Shown here piece by piece: positions 10,641-22,423 of a stretch of DNA of 64,000 nucleotides. Source of the DNA: Elmis aenea (Eukaryota; Arthropoda; Insecta; Coleoptera; Elmidae); the NCBI GenBank assembly GCA_947652605.1, contig OX393583.1, positions 13,619,222 to 13,683,221 of the forward strand, in the 5' to 3' direction. Position 1 is the first letter of the stretch. The number at the start of each line of letters is the position of its first letter. The notes beneath the pieces were generated by a model. It saw nothing but the letters and a program-made list of their open reading frames with translations. It ran no database searches and was not told where the DNA came from. A program made the translations under genes and the position numbers.

Positions 10641-11301
10641 CTGCTTTAGGGTAATAATTTTTATTCGTTGTCTAGATCAAATTATTGACAGTTTGGAGGG
10701 GAGATTTGTGCGACACGAAGACGTTTTTAATGGCTTTTAGATTCTTCTGCCTGGATATGCTTTTTCAGAAAAAGCTCACTTGTTACAGGATTTGTCTGAG
10801 TATTTCAAAGATAAGTGATCCACTGCAGTAATTGAAGGAGAATACTCCATCTGAATTGGAATTGTATCCGAAATTGAAGAATGCACAGAAACATCAAAGA
10901 TTCTGGAGAAATAACAGAGGTTCTTTCTTCCAAATACTTACCATCTTCTTACGGTTTTGGCCACCCAGCCAGGCATCACCGCCACTGTAGAGCGCACCTT
11001 GTCAACAATGAAAAGTGTGAGAACCTACTTAGAAACAGAACTGGTAATGAAAGGATGAGCTGTCTAGCCCTAATTTCAACACACTGGGAGGTTGAAGTTA
11101 GTCCTGAGAAATTCTTGGACGTCATGGCTCGGCAGAAATCCAGACGATTGCTGCTTTAAAACATTTTATTCTATTGTTGAGCTGTTTTTTTTCAAGTTTA
11201 AATATATTTCGTATTTTCAAATTTGATGAACGTTTACACTTTATAAATTACAAGAAATGTGTTAATTCGAGATCTTGCAGCTTTTCCACAATTTTTGTAT
11301 A

Positions 11302-12610
11302 CAGGGTGCCCATTTTTCTAACCTGTTGTATGGGTAACTCCGTTAATATTAGAGATACAGAAACGTTTAAATTAGCAAATTTGTGCAGAATTTAAAGAAA
11401 AATCTGATGCCATTTTCAAATTTGACCTACGTCATCAACTTTTTGAAATATTTTGAAAAAACTGAAAAAGGTCGATTTTTTCAAACTTAAATAATTCCGG
11501 AACCATATGAGTTAGAACCAAAATAAAAATTGGCTTTTATAGATGTTTTTACGTAGATTTCAAATATGTTAACGAAATTTTCATAGCACTCTCGATTTCC
11601 GAGTTCTAGCACAAACTTGCATTTTTTTAAATGGAAGTCATAGTTGGCTATGGTCTTATTAAAAAGGTTATTTTTTTCTCGTTTCAATGATATAAGGGTT
11701 GTTATGCTTTACTTTTGTAGTTTTTCTTTAAATTAGCCCAAATCATTTTACATGTTCACTGCCTACTGATAGATGGGAGTTATCCTGTGTTGATGTTCTT
11801 TTTTTTTCGATGTGACATTTAAGAGTTGTCTCTTATCGTTAGTGTAGCAATTATTAGGCAGTTACAGCCTTTTCAGTTGACACCACATTCAAGGGACAAC
11901 TCCCGGGTAGATGATGTTGGTTTATAATTTACGTATTCCAGGACTCTCTCTTCATCTTCTTGCTTAAATTTAATTTTCAAACCTTTGGATTTTGTAAATG
12001 AACTGTATTTTTTTAAATTGGTTTCTAATAACGAAAATAATTTCTTTCTTGGTTGCCCCCTTTCCATAAATCTTTGCAAATACATATCACTTGAATTTCT
12101 ACTATTTCTACCTATTACAAGCCTAGTAATAAAAAAGCATGTCGTTGCTTTCTTCATTAGAAAACATTGTTTTTGAAATTGACAATAAAGTCAATCATAA
12201 ATTTTGATCAACACGCGAGAGAGATTTATCCGTATAACAAACAATAAATGTTATTTGACAAATTATGAGGTTTTGTTTTTAAAATTTGTAACTGGTTAAT
12301 AACTGCTACACTAACGATAAGAGATAACTCTTAAATGTCACATCGAAAGAAAAAAAAACATCAACACAGGATAACTCCCATCTATTAGTAGGCAGTGAAC
12401 ATGTAAAATGATTTTTGCTTATTTAAAGAAAAACTACAAAAGTAAAGCATAACAACCCTTATATCATTGAAACGAGAAAAAAATAACCTTTTTAATAAGA
12501 CCATAGCCAACTATGACTTCCATTTAAAAAAATGCAAGTTTGTGCTATAACTCGGAAATCGAGAGTGCTATGAAAATTTCGTTAACATATTTGAAATCCG
12601 AATAAAAATC
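11302..12610. mobile_element. Mariner-type foldback with a transposase fragment in the loop
   Basis: A CAGGGTG terminus preceded by TA lies at 11302. Arms of about 330 bp (11560-11880 and 12230-12600) are near-perfect inverted copies and contain the AGTTGGCTATGG core also found in other families. The opposite terminus is missing after about 12610, so the element is truncated on the right. Its loop holds a mariner-type transposase fragment (11873-12157, minus strand). Confidence 0.65.
11873..12157 (-). pseudogene. Mariner-type transposase, N-terminal HTH fragment
   Basis: An open frame of 94 codons contains YLQRFMERGQPRKKLFSLLE, then KFKQEDEERVLEYVN and PTSSTRELSLECGV. The second part follows the pattern of the second helix-turn-helix of mariner-like transposases (E..VL..V...P..STR.L....GV). 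The DDE catalytic part is missing. It lies in the loop of a palindromic element, so it is probably the remains of the parent gene. Confidence 0.5.
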
Positions 12611-13520
12611 CTGGCTACTCCATTGGTTCACCAGTCGCATTACCAATTGCTAATGTTAATTAAATTCTCAACATAATTTCAACATAGGTAAAGGTTGAAG
12701 AAATACGATTATAAATTTTGTATTTTTGTGTTATTCTTAAAAGCTTCATTTTATCCTTGTTCATCGATACGGATGTCGGTTTAATAAATCCCTTCTTTTG
12801 TTATTGTAGAAATATTTTTGATATTTTAACAAGAATAATCAACAAACAATAGTTTAAACGTTTTATTAATTGAACCACAGCGTTTTTTTTTTCTAAATAA
12901 CAATTCCGAATCACAAATTGGGTAAAAAAACATTAATATTGAAAATTTGTTCGCCCATTTAAAATCTTGGTTTCGATTCATGTACAAAATCCCTTTCGGT
13001 ATATAGACCTTCGAATACCCTTCTCATATATTTTTGTTTTCAAAGGGCAAGCAAGTAAAATCTAATAAATGCTTTTGATTAGGATTAGACCATGGTAAGT
13101 TTTACATTTAGAATTTAGGAATTTTTAACGAATTTTGATGAAAACACGTTGTTTTGAAACGTAGTCGATAGGTACACTTTTCCTGTTTAAATAATAAAAA
13201 CAGAAGATCATCTTTCACAAGTCACATTTGATTGTTTAGATTTGGTACACGATAACATTCTGTAGGATTATCGGGCTTGGTGCCGGCTGGTGGTTTTGCG
13301 GGTCCTCGGGAAAAAGTTATTAGTGGGACTTTTATTAAAAAACAAAATAATTTTATTCATCATGATAATTCTATTATCAAATTTTCTTGGAAATTTGAAA
13401 GTGCAGCCCCCCTTCAAAAGCCTGGGGCCCAAAAAACTGACGTCTGAGCGGTCCTGTCCAGGTAGACGGAGACTCGGCAAAGGGTTTAGTGCCAAACAAA
13501 ACAATGAATCCAACTGATAC
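12611..13520. other. Intergenic, no gene recognised
   Basis: AT-rich, low-complexity sequence. A less AT-rich block at about 13268-13510 contains GCCTGGGGCCC and CAGGTAGACGGAGACTCGGC. Overlapping ORFs occur on both strands there, but none has a recognisable domain; it may be an old repeat. Confidence 0.4.
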
Positions 13521-14721
13521 TCATTTATTTCAACAAAATAACAAATCCTTAGTTGAAAATATTAACTAAAAATTGACAGTGTACACACATACTATTGGAA
13601 GCATATGTTTTACAGTGTAGAAAAATGATTAGTTCTCGAGGCAACGCAACAGAGTCTTACGCAACCCAAGACTTAACCATACATGCAAGCGTAGATTGAA
13701 ACACAAATGACATAGAACGTAAATAAAAAAATTCACAGTTATGTACAATTCCCTTAAAACTACATTTTTTCATAATTATTTCAGGATTTTACGTCTATTT
13801 ACATTTCCAAGATATTGAAATGTACATCCAAAAAATTATTGTATGAATTCATCGTTAAACACTCAAGACACATCGATACAACTAAAATATAAGTTACAGA
13901 ACATACGAAAATAAAATATTTTACTTTTATGGATCTCTCAACTATGTTTATTGTATAAAATCAAACTTTACGGCGGTGATAACGTTCGATGCTGTACAAT
14001 AAACGCAAAAGTTTTATCAAGATATAACAGCACACGTAGAAAACATGTAAGATTTAAACCAGAAACGGTTTTGGAAATGCAAAAAATGGACATTTCGCAC
14101 GATTGCGCCGACAAAGAAACGGAAATTGCGTTTTATTTGTTAACGCAAAGCGAATTTTAATATTATTTAAACCTAACCTACAACCGATTTTCATAAATTT
14201 ACTGTTTACATATATTTACAATTACTCTTAAGTCAGTAAAGTAAAATATTTTATATCTACAATGATTAAAACAACTAAAATGGACGCTACTTTTCAGCTT
14301 GTTTTTTATTTTGAATTTTTCTGGGCATTAAAATTGTTTATTAATTACGAACCAAGATGCATCCAAGTAACCCTTGCTTAACAAGATAATTCAGTGCAAT
14401 TTTTTTTGAGAAAGCAAATAATTGATGTTACCAAACGATTTGCGAAGACCAAGTACAAATTGCCAAATAACATAAATCACACATCCGTCTGAACGACGTC
14501 AATTGTATGCTGTTTAGTTAGTATAACCGCATTTAAAAAGAATAACGATTATAAGGAAGAATCTGAGCAAAAGGAATGGGTCAATATTCAACTTTTTTTC
14601 AACAAAATTTTTTACTAATTGAATAAAAACTGTAATCTTCTGATTATATTATACAGAACTAAAATAACCAATACAGGTACAACACCGATTTTCCGGCACT
14701 CTTGGTTCTAAAGCCTTAGCG
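13521..14721. other. Downstream region of Smr, possible long 3' UTR
   Basis: No gene is recognised. The 69-codon ORF at 13951 shows no domain. The sequence lies 3' of the minus-strand Smr exon and could be part of its untranslated region. Minus-strand AATAAA words occur near 13525, 14306, 14336 and 15325, but none can be chosen without transcript data. Confidence 0.3.
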
Positions 14722-14995
14722 CAGTGGTTTCCAACCTGTGGGGCGCGCCCCCCTAGGGGGGCGCGACACCATTGCAAGGGGGGCGCGAAGCTGTTACCAA
14801 AATATCGTTTTTTAATACAAACGCACAAAAAGAACTTTTTTTATACAGAATATGGTACATTGTTTTGTAGCCCATTAAATAATTATTATATCAGGACAGT
14901 ATTTATGAAATTCTATTGTTACGAAAAGTGAGGGGGGCGCGAAATTTTTTTTATGAAAAAGGGGGGCGGAGGTCCAAAAAGGTTGGAAACCACTG
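14722..14995. mobile_element. hAT MITE with 8-bp TSD CCTTAGCG
   Basis: A 274-bp element begins CAGTGGTTTCCAACCTGTGG and ends AGGTTGGAAACCACTG. Perfect duplications CCTTAGCG lie at 14714-14721 and 14996-15003. GGGGGGCGCG words recur inside. Non-coding. Confidence 0.93.
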
Positions 14996-15738
14996 CCTTA
15001 GCGGATTAACCATTTTGCCGGACTGAACGTAAAGCCATAGCTAGGGTAAAATTTAAACAAGAGTAGTTTAAAATCTCACAAAATTGCTGTGTCACCACCA
15101 AGTGCAGGGCAAATAAGCGCACTTTAGCGTTGCCGTCCAATAAACCAGTCTGGTGGTCGCGGGAATTTCAGATTTTCCCTCGAAATTTTGTCCGATCCAT
15201 CAATTACGAATAATCGGTGTTGTTTGTACCTGTACCTGTAGTTACGCCTTATATTATTCTATCGCACTGAACCAACCTTAAAGCGATTTTTGATGTCAAT
15301 TGGCCCATTATTGAATCAAGCGTAGTTTATTCAGTCAATTTGCCAACTCAAGAAAACAAACGAATAACCATAAAAACAAAAGTCACATCGTGCCATCTTG
15401 TTTCAAACATAAAAGGAACTTAAAAATTTACGGTTGCAAACCTGAAAGCGATAAAAGGAGTCGGTTGTTTTAAAAAATACAAACACTACACAGTTATTCA
15501 ATTAATATTATAAAAATCCAACTAAAGGTAAACCTGAAGACGTATAAAAATAAATATGTGTACACATGCAACACTTTGTTTATGACGGCAACGCTGGAAA
15601 CAAAATTCAAGGCAAAAAACAAGCAAGTGTTTATTCGGATGTCTGAACTTGGAAAATTTCAATCAAAATCCGTTGTGGTCGAATACCACCACAACACTTT
15701 TTGGTTTAACGTTTCTAATTTCCGATCATCCTCGTTTT

Positions 15739-15756
15739 TAACCTAACCTAACCTAT
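15739..15756. repeat. Short (CCTAA)n tract
   Basis: Three tandem TAACC units, the complement of the insect telomere repeat TTAGG. A similar tract in the opposite orientation lies at 19054-19069. Too short to show a telomeric origin. Confidence 0.5.
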
Positions 15757-15884
15757 CAAATATCACTTATATAATCATTTATATACAAGAGAAGCTCTGA
15801 GTCAGTCATACTACACTGGTTAAGAAAGTATACACACAAAACTGTTATCAAAACATGTAACACTAACGTCATACAGCTTTTATT

Positions 15885-18724
15885 TTAGTCTTCGTCGGAC
15901 AATGGCTCATACTGCGCCGAAAGTAAGGGCTTGGGTTCTGAATTTCGTGAGCTATCATTGGCAGTGGTATCGGATTTATGTGTTACAAAGGGATAAGAGA
16001 AGCCGCTCTGCTGTTGTTGAACGGAAAATTCGTTCTCATGCTTTTCCTCATCAATAACCATCTCCCCGGGACTATCGCTGCGATCTTTATCCTGTCCGTG
16101 CGGAGCATCCAGCGTTTCTTTTTTATCATCTTCAGTGCGCATCACCTCCACGATGCGATTCTTTACGTAGTCGAGTGGTGACATGTGGGACTGTTGCTGC
16201 TGATAACGTCTGAAATTTTGTTCAGACCAATGATTGGTTTCAGGCGGCGATACGGGCTCGACGTGATATTTCTGAGGCTGTGCGATCCGTATAATCTGCC
16301 TCTCGTCTTGTTGGGGAGGTCCGGAATTCTTTTCGTCTTTCTGTTGTTGCATCCGTCTTTTCCACTGTTCGTTGATGTCCTGGTGGTGATGATAATAAGG
16401 ACCGGCAGGCTGTCGGGTGTTGAAGTCATGACTGATTACTGTGTCCGCGAGTTCTTTAATCGTTAAATTCTTTTTGCCCGATTCACTCTCTAAATCTACG
16501 CTAATAACCGATGGTGAACGTGCGCCGTTGTTGTCCGGTTGAGGAGGTGGTGGAGGTTGTTCACGATGGAAGCTTTGGAATAAGCGATCGCTAGGTCTCG
16601 GTGGTTCGCGGCTATTTGAAACTACTTCTCTTCCACCTTCCACGGTTTGGTTTATCTGATGGGTTATGATAGCGTCGATAAGGCTAGCGGCTGTTAAAGT
16701 GGAGGTGTCGCTTCTAGAGACTTGTTGACGTGCTTGTTGTTGCTGTTGTTGATGAAAAACGCGTCTTTCGGCTTCAAGACGTTGCGCCATACGTTGCTGT
16801 TGTTGATGTTGATGCTGCTGCATCATTTGGAAGCGATGTGGTTGTTCCAAAATATTGTCAGCTATTGTTTTCCCTAGGCCTTCGTGCGGTGCATTCGGAA
16901 CCGGTAAACTTGGCTGTTGCACAGCTACATCAACTAAAGAACTCAAAGCTTCATGTCCCGGAGGATAATGAGGGCGGGTATGTCTCTGAATGACGCCCTG
17001 CCGTTGCTGAGTTTGTTGTGGTGGAGGAGTTCTATGGGGGCTGTTCGTGGTGTAATACTGCGCTTTTTCGTTACGTCTGCCTAGCATCTGTTGTGATGTT
17101 ATATAATCGTTCATAATAATTTGCCGGGAACTCAGTTGTTGTTCGACGGTATAAGCAGGTTGGCGGTACGGGGTGTTATAAGCGCTGCTGGGAGGTGGTG
17201 GAATTTGAGCCACGGGTGGGACAGGGGGTCTTTTGTAAAAGTCGTAAATTCTTTTATCTTGAATATGCGGTACATGTATAGGAGTGCCTTGAGTTATGGA
17301 ACCCATTTTAGGTTCTGGCGTCATTTGTCGTAAAAGACCTTCGTATCTCGGTTGACTAATAATGGGTGTACCTAAGGTTATGGAACCAGCTTTGGGATTT
17401 GCGGGTTTTGGGCTTGGAAGTTTCGGTTGTACACGTGGTATTGTCGACACGTAAACGGCTGGACTTTTACGCTCTTGGTGGTACCCCATGTAGGCTTCAG
17501 AACGATGAACCATTTGTTGTGGATGTTTACCATGTGCTAGCGGTGGTTCTCTAGGCTTTTTAATACTTAAATCTAATGTTTCTGAATCTCTACCGTCTTG
17601 TACTTGGAGAACGACTAAATCATCTCGGCTTGAATGTTCCTGGGGTGGTGGTACTTGCCCAGGGGCAGGCACTGGGGTAATCGTAGCACCTATCAGTGGC
17701 GTGACCAACTTGGTAATAGACAATTCATTACGAGATGGTCGCGATGACTGTGTATTGTTTAAATTATACTCGCTTACGATTGTTACTTCGTTAGAATCGT
17801 TATTAAGGATGGAAGAAATCGTTGGTGCCATACCACTAGTAGGCGGGTGTTGAGATTGCTGCGAGCCCGAATTTTTCATCAATGAAAACTCTATCACGTT
17901 TAACATCAAATCTTTTACCGTAAGCGGAGAAGAATTCGGTCTTGGTTGTCCGTCATTGTTAACTACGGTAATGGTGGCGGAACTTTGATAATGATCAGGT
18001 GTTTGTCCTTCATCCGCAGTTTCAGTTGCCGAAGAGTCGTAATCCTCCTTCTTGGTCGGATTTTGTTGGTTTTGTTCTTGTACGGACGGACTTTCTGCAC
18101 TTGCAGTGTCAGACGAATGCCGTTCTCGCATGGGCTCCTCGCAGCTACTGGTACTACTACCGCTCTCTTCTTCATCAGTCAAAGTGGGCTTTCTATCTCC
18201 CAGACACATTTCAAGATTAAGACGTTTTCGGTTAGCCGAATAAAAACTACGGACTTGCTGGGGCGGTTTGTTTAACCTCTCCCCGATTAGCTGCCAATTA
18301 GCACCAAGGTCTGTAAGAGTGCTACGTAGCTGATTAATATCTTCTTCGGGCCATTCCTCAACGGGGCCCAGTCGACGCTGAATACGGTTAAAACATGCGC
18401 TGCAGCATTTTGTTACTCCTCCAGGAATATGAAATTCGGCGAGAATGGGATCACGCACGTCAGCTGGCAATTCGTGCAGACGTTGAGGCAGAGAGCGCAA
18501 TCTTTTGACGCGACCGCGAGAATTGGGACACGTCGGTAATGGACAGTGGGTGTATCGAGACCGAACACACTTGCAGCGACACGTATTACACACGCGACCG
18601 TTTGGTGGTACCTGATCCTCTCTCAAACCGTACTGAGACGCCTGGCTTGGTATTAACGGCCGAGATTGAAGCTGGGGACCCAGTTGAGAACCGCAAACGA
18701 TACACTGCCCTTGGGTCGATTTAT
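15885..18724 (-). CDS. Smr: SMRTER (NCoR/SMRT nuclear-receptor co-repressor), 3'-terminal exon
   Basis: The exon encodes 945 residues to a TAA at 15885. It starts at a TTTGTTTCAG acceptor (18725-18734), one base into a codon; the reading frame upstream of this is intron, so the ATG at 18830 is not the start. Near the beginning are clustered cysteines (CIVCG, CNTCRCKC, KCCSAC), then a SANT domain (exon residues ~124-172; EEWPEEDINQLRS...QVRSFYSANRKRL). Polyglutamine and proline-rich stretches follow. CoRNR-like receptor-binding boxes are DLMLNVIEF, SLIDAIITHQI and KELADTVISHDF. The C-terminus LLSAQYEPLSDED matches the conserved NCoR/SMRT end. In flies this protein recruits histone deacetylase complexes to the unliganded ecdysone receptor. 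The N-terminal repression domains and first SANT are in exons not found in the window. Confidence 0.9.
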
Positions 18725-18734
18725 CTGAAACAAA
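18725..18734 (-). other. Splice acceptor of the Smr terminal exon
   Basis: On the minus strand the sequence reads TTTGTTTCAG followed by ATAAATCG. It is a strong polypyrimidine-AG acceptor exactly where homology to the co-repressor begins (KSTQGQCIVC). Confidence 0.8.
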
Positions 18735-19053
18735 AGGCGACAAATTTAAAACTTTGCAATTTTTTAAAAAACAGTGATACATTTTATTTGTTTTTGAATT
18801 AAATACATAAGGAACATATTTCTGATGCATCTTAAAATATTTTGATTTTGTTTGTCGGCAAATTCCGACTCAAGACTTAAAATTTAGGACCAATTCGACT
18901 TACGACCAAATTTTTAACCAATTCATTTTTGAATAGGGTCATATTTTTCTTCTTTTTGTATAAAAACGTTCCCACTTTCTTGGAAAATTCGATTAATAGT
19001 TATTTATGTATCAAGGCCAAAAAGTGTAACTTTTTCGGCCGCGTCTGGTTTGG

Positions 19054-19069
19054 TTAGGTTAGGTTAGGG
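19054..19069. repeat. Short (TTAGG)n tract
   Basis: Three tandem TTAGG units in plus orientation. Together with 15739-15756 it brackets the Smr exon. Isolated units also occur at about 1235, 14170 and 20942. Confidence 0.5.
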
Positions 19070-19253
19070 AGATAAAGCAAAGTGTATACAAATTTTCAAA
19101 ATTATTTGTTACACGCTGAATCGTTGACTTGCATGGCACATGATGAAGTCCAAAAAAATCACGCAGTTTTCTTCGCGTATTCACAATTGAACGATTATTT
19201 AGATAAAATGTTTTAATGACTTTAACACGTTGTTGAGGCGTCAGATGTTCCAT
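19059..19253 (-). pseudogene. Mariner-like transposase N-terminus (DUF4817-type HTH)
   Basis: From the ATG at 19253 the frame reads MEHLTPQQRVKVIKTFYLNN followed by KLRDFFGLHH and STIQRVTNNFE. This is the DUF4817-type helix-turn-helix found at the start of many insect mariner-like transposases. Homology stops after about 50 residues and the catalytic domain is absent. It reads away from a CACCCTG terminus at about 19365, as expected for a transposase gene starting near one end of its element. Confidence 0.6.
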
Positions 19254-19390
19254 AATAAATTGTAATTGACTACTCTTTAAGACTGCCAATTACTAAATGT
19301 CAAATGTCTGTCAAACAGAAATGACGGCCAAAAGAAATCGACCTGGACAATAATATTCACCCTGTATTTTTGTACTTAAAAAACACGAAA

Positions 19391-19690
19391 TGGCTTACGA
19401 ATATTACGAAAAGTATGATATGTTAGAATGTTTTATTCAAAGTAATAATAATTTTGAAGCTGCAAGTGAAACATATTTTAATCGTTACCCATAATGAAGA
19501 AGAAATGTCCCCCAATTAATAAGTTTTTGTTTTAAGACAACCTAATAAATCTATTTTTGGAAAACTGAAACAAAATCTTATTAACTGTGGGACATTTCTT
19601 CTACATTATGGGTAACGTTTAAAATATGTTTTACTTGCAGCTTCAGAATTATTACTACTTTAAATAAAACATTCTACATAAGCCTACTTC
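19391..19690. mobile_element. Foldback with the start of a transposase in both arms
   Basis: The plus-strand arm (19391-19520) opens ATGGCTTACGAATATTACG and reads MAYEYYEKYDMLECFIQSNN then AASETYFNRYP, like the first helix-turn-helix of mariner-type transposases. An inverted copy of the arm runs about 19585-19680. The loop is about 60 bp. The fragment ends at the palindrome centre, so no full protein is possible. A CACCCTGTA terminus at about 20150 may belong to the same or a neighbouring element. Confidence 0.55.
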
Positions 19691-20159
19691 TAAAAACAAA
19701 ATAAAATACGAAAAATTACATAATTTTTGCTATAATGTAAGGAAAATTAATAAATCCACCCCACATGATATATATTATTGGAATTGGAAAAAATCCTCTT
19801 TCTCGTGACCAGACAACTATGGGTTTCATTTAAAAAAATACAACTTTATGTCACAACTCGAATTTCGATTTTTTTTTGAAAAATTGTCTACGTCACTGCA
19901 TTCTCATCAAAAAAGTGCTTGTACAACATTAAAATTATTTTTCTTTATTTTCATAAACAAGCGAGATGTAGTCATAAAATGAAAAGCCGAAAAATCGAGT
20001 TATCGGTGATAATTCGAAAACAAAAGACGATAACCAATTTTAGTTTTCACCATTAACTTTTTCTCGAAAAAAGACATCGAGGATGCGCGGTCCGTTTTTC
20101 GATAACTCCTATAGTTACCGAGTTCCCTATGAAAACATCGAAATTTGCCCACCCTGTAC

Positions 20160-20735
20160 AGTGTACACGATGATAATAAATTTATAATTAATAATCAAAT
20201 TAATCAGAGATAATAAACGAACTAAAATTTCGTTATGAGTGATATTGAAAATTCCGTTGAACGAACATCATGAATAAACAATGAACCTCCCTAAAAACAG
20301 CATGCAATTAATAACTTTAAACATTTATTCATTTTAATTCACAAATGAATAAATAAAAAGGTTTACGTATAAAGAGGGCACTTTTAGTAATTGAATAAAA
20401 TATTTATTATCTATGTTTTACGAGATGAAAGACACACACGCTCCGTTTATTCTTTGAGAATATTTTATCAGCTACAGCTAATTTCAGTTATTTCGAATGA
20501 GTATGTAAAAAAATTGAAAACGGCTACATATATGCGCGTTTTAATAATTCTCTATTTGCATGGCAAACTCGATTTTTGTATAAAAACTTAGACTCATATA
20601 ATATTAAAATCAACGTACAGTTAATGAAAAACTTGAAATTACTTCACAAAAATACGTATTTACCGTATTCATTTGACACCATACATTATTCTGTACCATA
20701 CACATTCTACAGGTTGTCCTGCTAGTAGTTACCGA
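20160..20735. other. Intergenic, nothing recognised
   Basis: AT-rich unique-looking sequence without credible coding potential or repeat ends. Confidence 0.4.
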
Positions 20736-20736
20736 T

Positions 20737-20860
20737 AAGGGTGGGCGATATATCGATAAATGTCGATATAATTTTGATATCGATACATCGAAACATCGGA
20801 TATCAATATCCGATATTTTTTAGGTCACCAGCCTTTTTTAACTTTTTCAGCTCCCCGCCC
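20737..20860. repeat. hAT-like terminal region with TATCGATA repeats
   Basis: AAGGGTGGGCGATATATCGATA is followed by repeated ATCGATA/TATCGGAT words, the usual look of hAT subterminal repeats. No matching opposite end was identified, so it is a partial copy. Confidence 0.4.
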
Positions 20861-21359
20861 ATTGGCGTCAGTGTGGTATTTAAATGGCATTTGTTGATTA
20901 AGATTTTTTTGTTTTCCACGGCACGCTTGAAAATTTTGTGAAACCTAACCTATTTCTGTGAAACTTTTATTTTTTATTTCTTATTAGTTTAGCACTAAAA
21001 TTAATTTATGATTACATCATTGAATTCAGAAAAAAAATGTCTTCCAGATTTAGTAAAAAAAAATAGATGGTGCCACTTGGAAAAAAAAATTGACTATCGT
21101 TTGACACTTAAGTTCAAGTTGAAAAAAATTGAAATCCAATTCAGTTTATAGTATTTGAGGAGCCATTTCATTTAGTTTTTTGTTCATCAAAATCGGACCA
21201 CAAACAACGAAGTTACAGCTTGCGGCGTTTTTTGTGTGACACCCTGTATATGTTTCGTTTCATAAATTATATTATTATCATATGTTAAATACTTCTATTT
21301 CCAATAATTATTATACCTTATTATTATACCAAATGAAAACATTTAAAAAATTAAAAAGC

Positions 21360-21496
21360 AATCACTCGGAGCTGAACCGAAAAATACCGTTATTTTTTTC
21401 GGAACGAAAACCGGAATCGAACCGATATGTATTTTTTTAATTGAACCGGAACGATAACCGACACGAAAAAAAATACGGTTCGAAGCCCTGATTAAA
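21360..21496. repeat. hAT-like terminal region with CCGGAA/CGAACCG repeats
   Basis: The stretch ends AATACGGTTCGAAGCCCTG, which read inverted starts CAGGGCTTCGAACCG. Repeated CGAACCG and ACCGGAA words precede it. A related pattern lies at 51585-51705. Partial copy, no TSD defined. Confidence 0.4.
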
Positions 21497-21847
21497 ATGT
21501 TGTTAAATTTCAAGCGTGTTCTTAAAAGTTCTTAGAAGGACTAGAAAAACCCTTTTACAATAATATCTGCATTAGAAAATTTTATCGTGAGAGATATTTT
21601 TAAGTATTTGGTAACGATTTAGTTTAATTTTAAATAGGACTGAAAGTCTCTAAATTTTTTTTCTTCTAAAATTTTACTGTATAAATTACTTGTAGATTTT
21701 AAAGTTTATTTTTTATTCAAATGTGATTTAGGTGGTACGTTATAATTTTATTTTTTAACATCTATTTAAGTTAACATTTACGTGTTGATGGAAAATAAGT
21801 TTCAAAACACGAAGTAACGATCCTGCAAAAAATAGAATATGTGTATA

Positions 21848-22423
21848 CAGGGTGAGTCACGACGGACGCCACGGAGTTTTATGGCCAAACGATATATATT
21901 TTTAAACTTTTGTATTATTTTCAAGTAGGGTGTTGTATTTACAAAAAAATTAGTTATGGATGTTTAAAGATTCACAAGTTTGACCAAGCGTAAAAAACGC
22001 CCTGTATAATATTTTAAAAATGAAGGTGGCGCAAAGTGTTATTGTCAATCCTATCTCCAAACGAATTTCTTCAGACTTCTCAAAGTTTTTAAATGTAGAA
22101 ATTTTTTAAAGTAGGTACTAGGTACTGTATTTTCATGAAAATGCAATTTTCACTAATACGATTGTTTTGAGACCTGTAGGTATAACCTTTTACATTTTTT
22201 TAAGTAAATTTAAAGAGGAATCCAAAAATGTAAAAATATACAAGGTGTTTCATAAGAAAAAGCATAACTTAGATATGCCACTCTTTTTTTGAGCACCCTG
22301 TATGTTTGAAAATATTTTTTAAATGTAGCCCTTATGGACTTGCATAATCTAACAGCGACAAAAGTTTAAAAATACATGCCGTTTGGCCATAAAACTCTGT
22401 GGCATCCGTCGTGACGCACCCTG
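21848..22423. mobile_element. TA-flanked MITE, CAGGGTGAGTCACGACGGA family
   Basis: The left end CAGGGTGAGTCACGACGGAC is inverted at the right end (GTCGTGACGCACCCTG). TA flanks at 21846-21847 and 22424-22425. The inverted homology covers about 60 bp. The interior contains additional CACCCTGTA-type words at about 22300, suggesting nested partial copies. Non-coding. Confidence 0.75.

Larger units (their letters stand above)
6519..10643. mobile_element. hAT-like element (CAGGGGTCG ends) inserted in the hAT relic
   Basis: It starts CAGGGGTCGACAACGCGGCG and ends GCGACCCCTG. The flanking 8-mers are GCTTTGGG on the left and CTTTAGGG on the right, an imperfect duplication, with an additional CTTTAGG just upstream on the left. 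CGCC-rich words occur near both ends. Most of its length is the Harbinger nest at 6658-9787, so the element proper is under 1 kb and shows no own transposase. Confidence 0.6.
6440..11155 (+). pseudogene. hAT transposase relic, split by a 4.1-kb nested insertion
   Basis: The segment ending at about 6510 reads NPDTESTEGYFR, and the segment from 10644 continues with VIIFIRCLDQIIDSLEGRF. This is typical of hAT transposases in which a YFRV.IFIP.LD motif precedes a loop. Further on, after several stops, ATQPGITATVERT, STMKSVRTYL and RMSCLALIS mark the hAT C-terminal dimerisation domain (to about 11155). The two halves join at CTTTAG(G), the insertion point of the nested element at 6519-10643. Multiple stops and frameshifts show a dead copy. 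The N-terminal half lies upstream or is lost. Confidence 0.7.

Noticed and set aside
13951..14160. 69-codon ORF near Smr
   Set aside because: No domain; on the opposite strand and in the presumed 3' region of Smr.
18725..18830. ATG at 18830 as the start of the Smr protein
   Set aside because: The first 35 residues are AT-rich intron-like sequence, and a strong TTTGTTTCAG acceptor stands exactly where homology begins.
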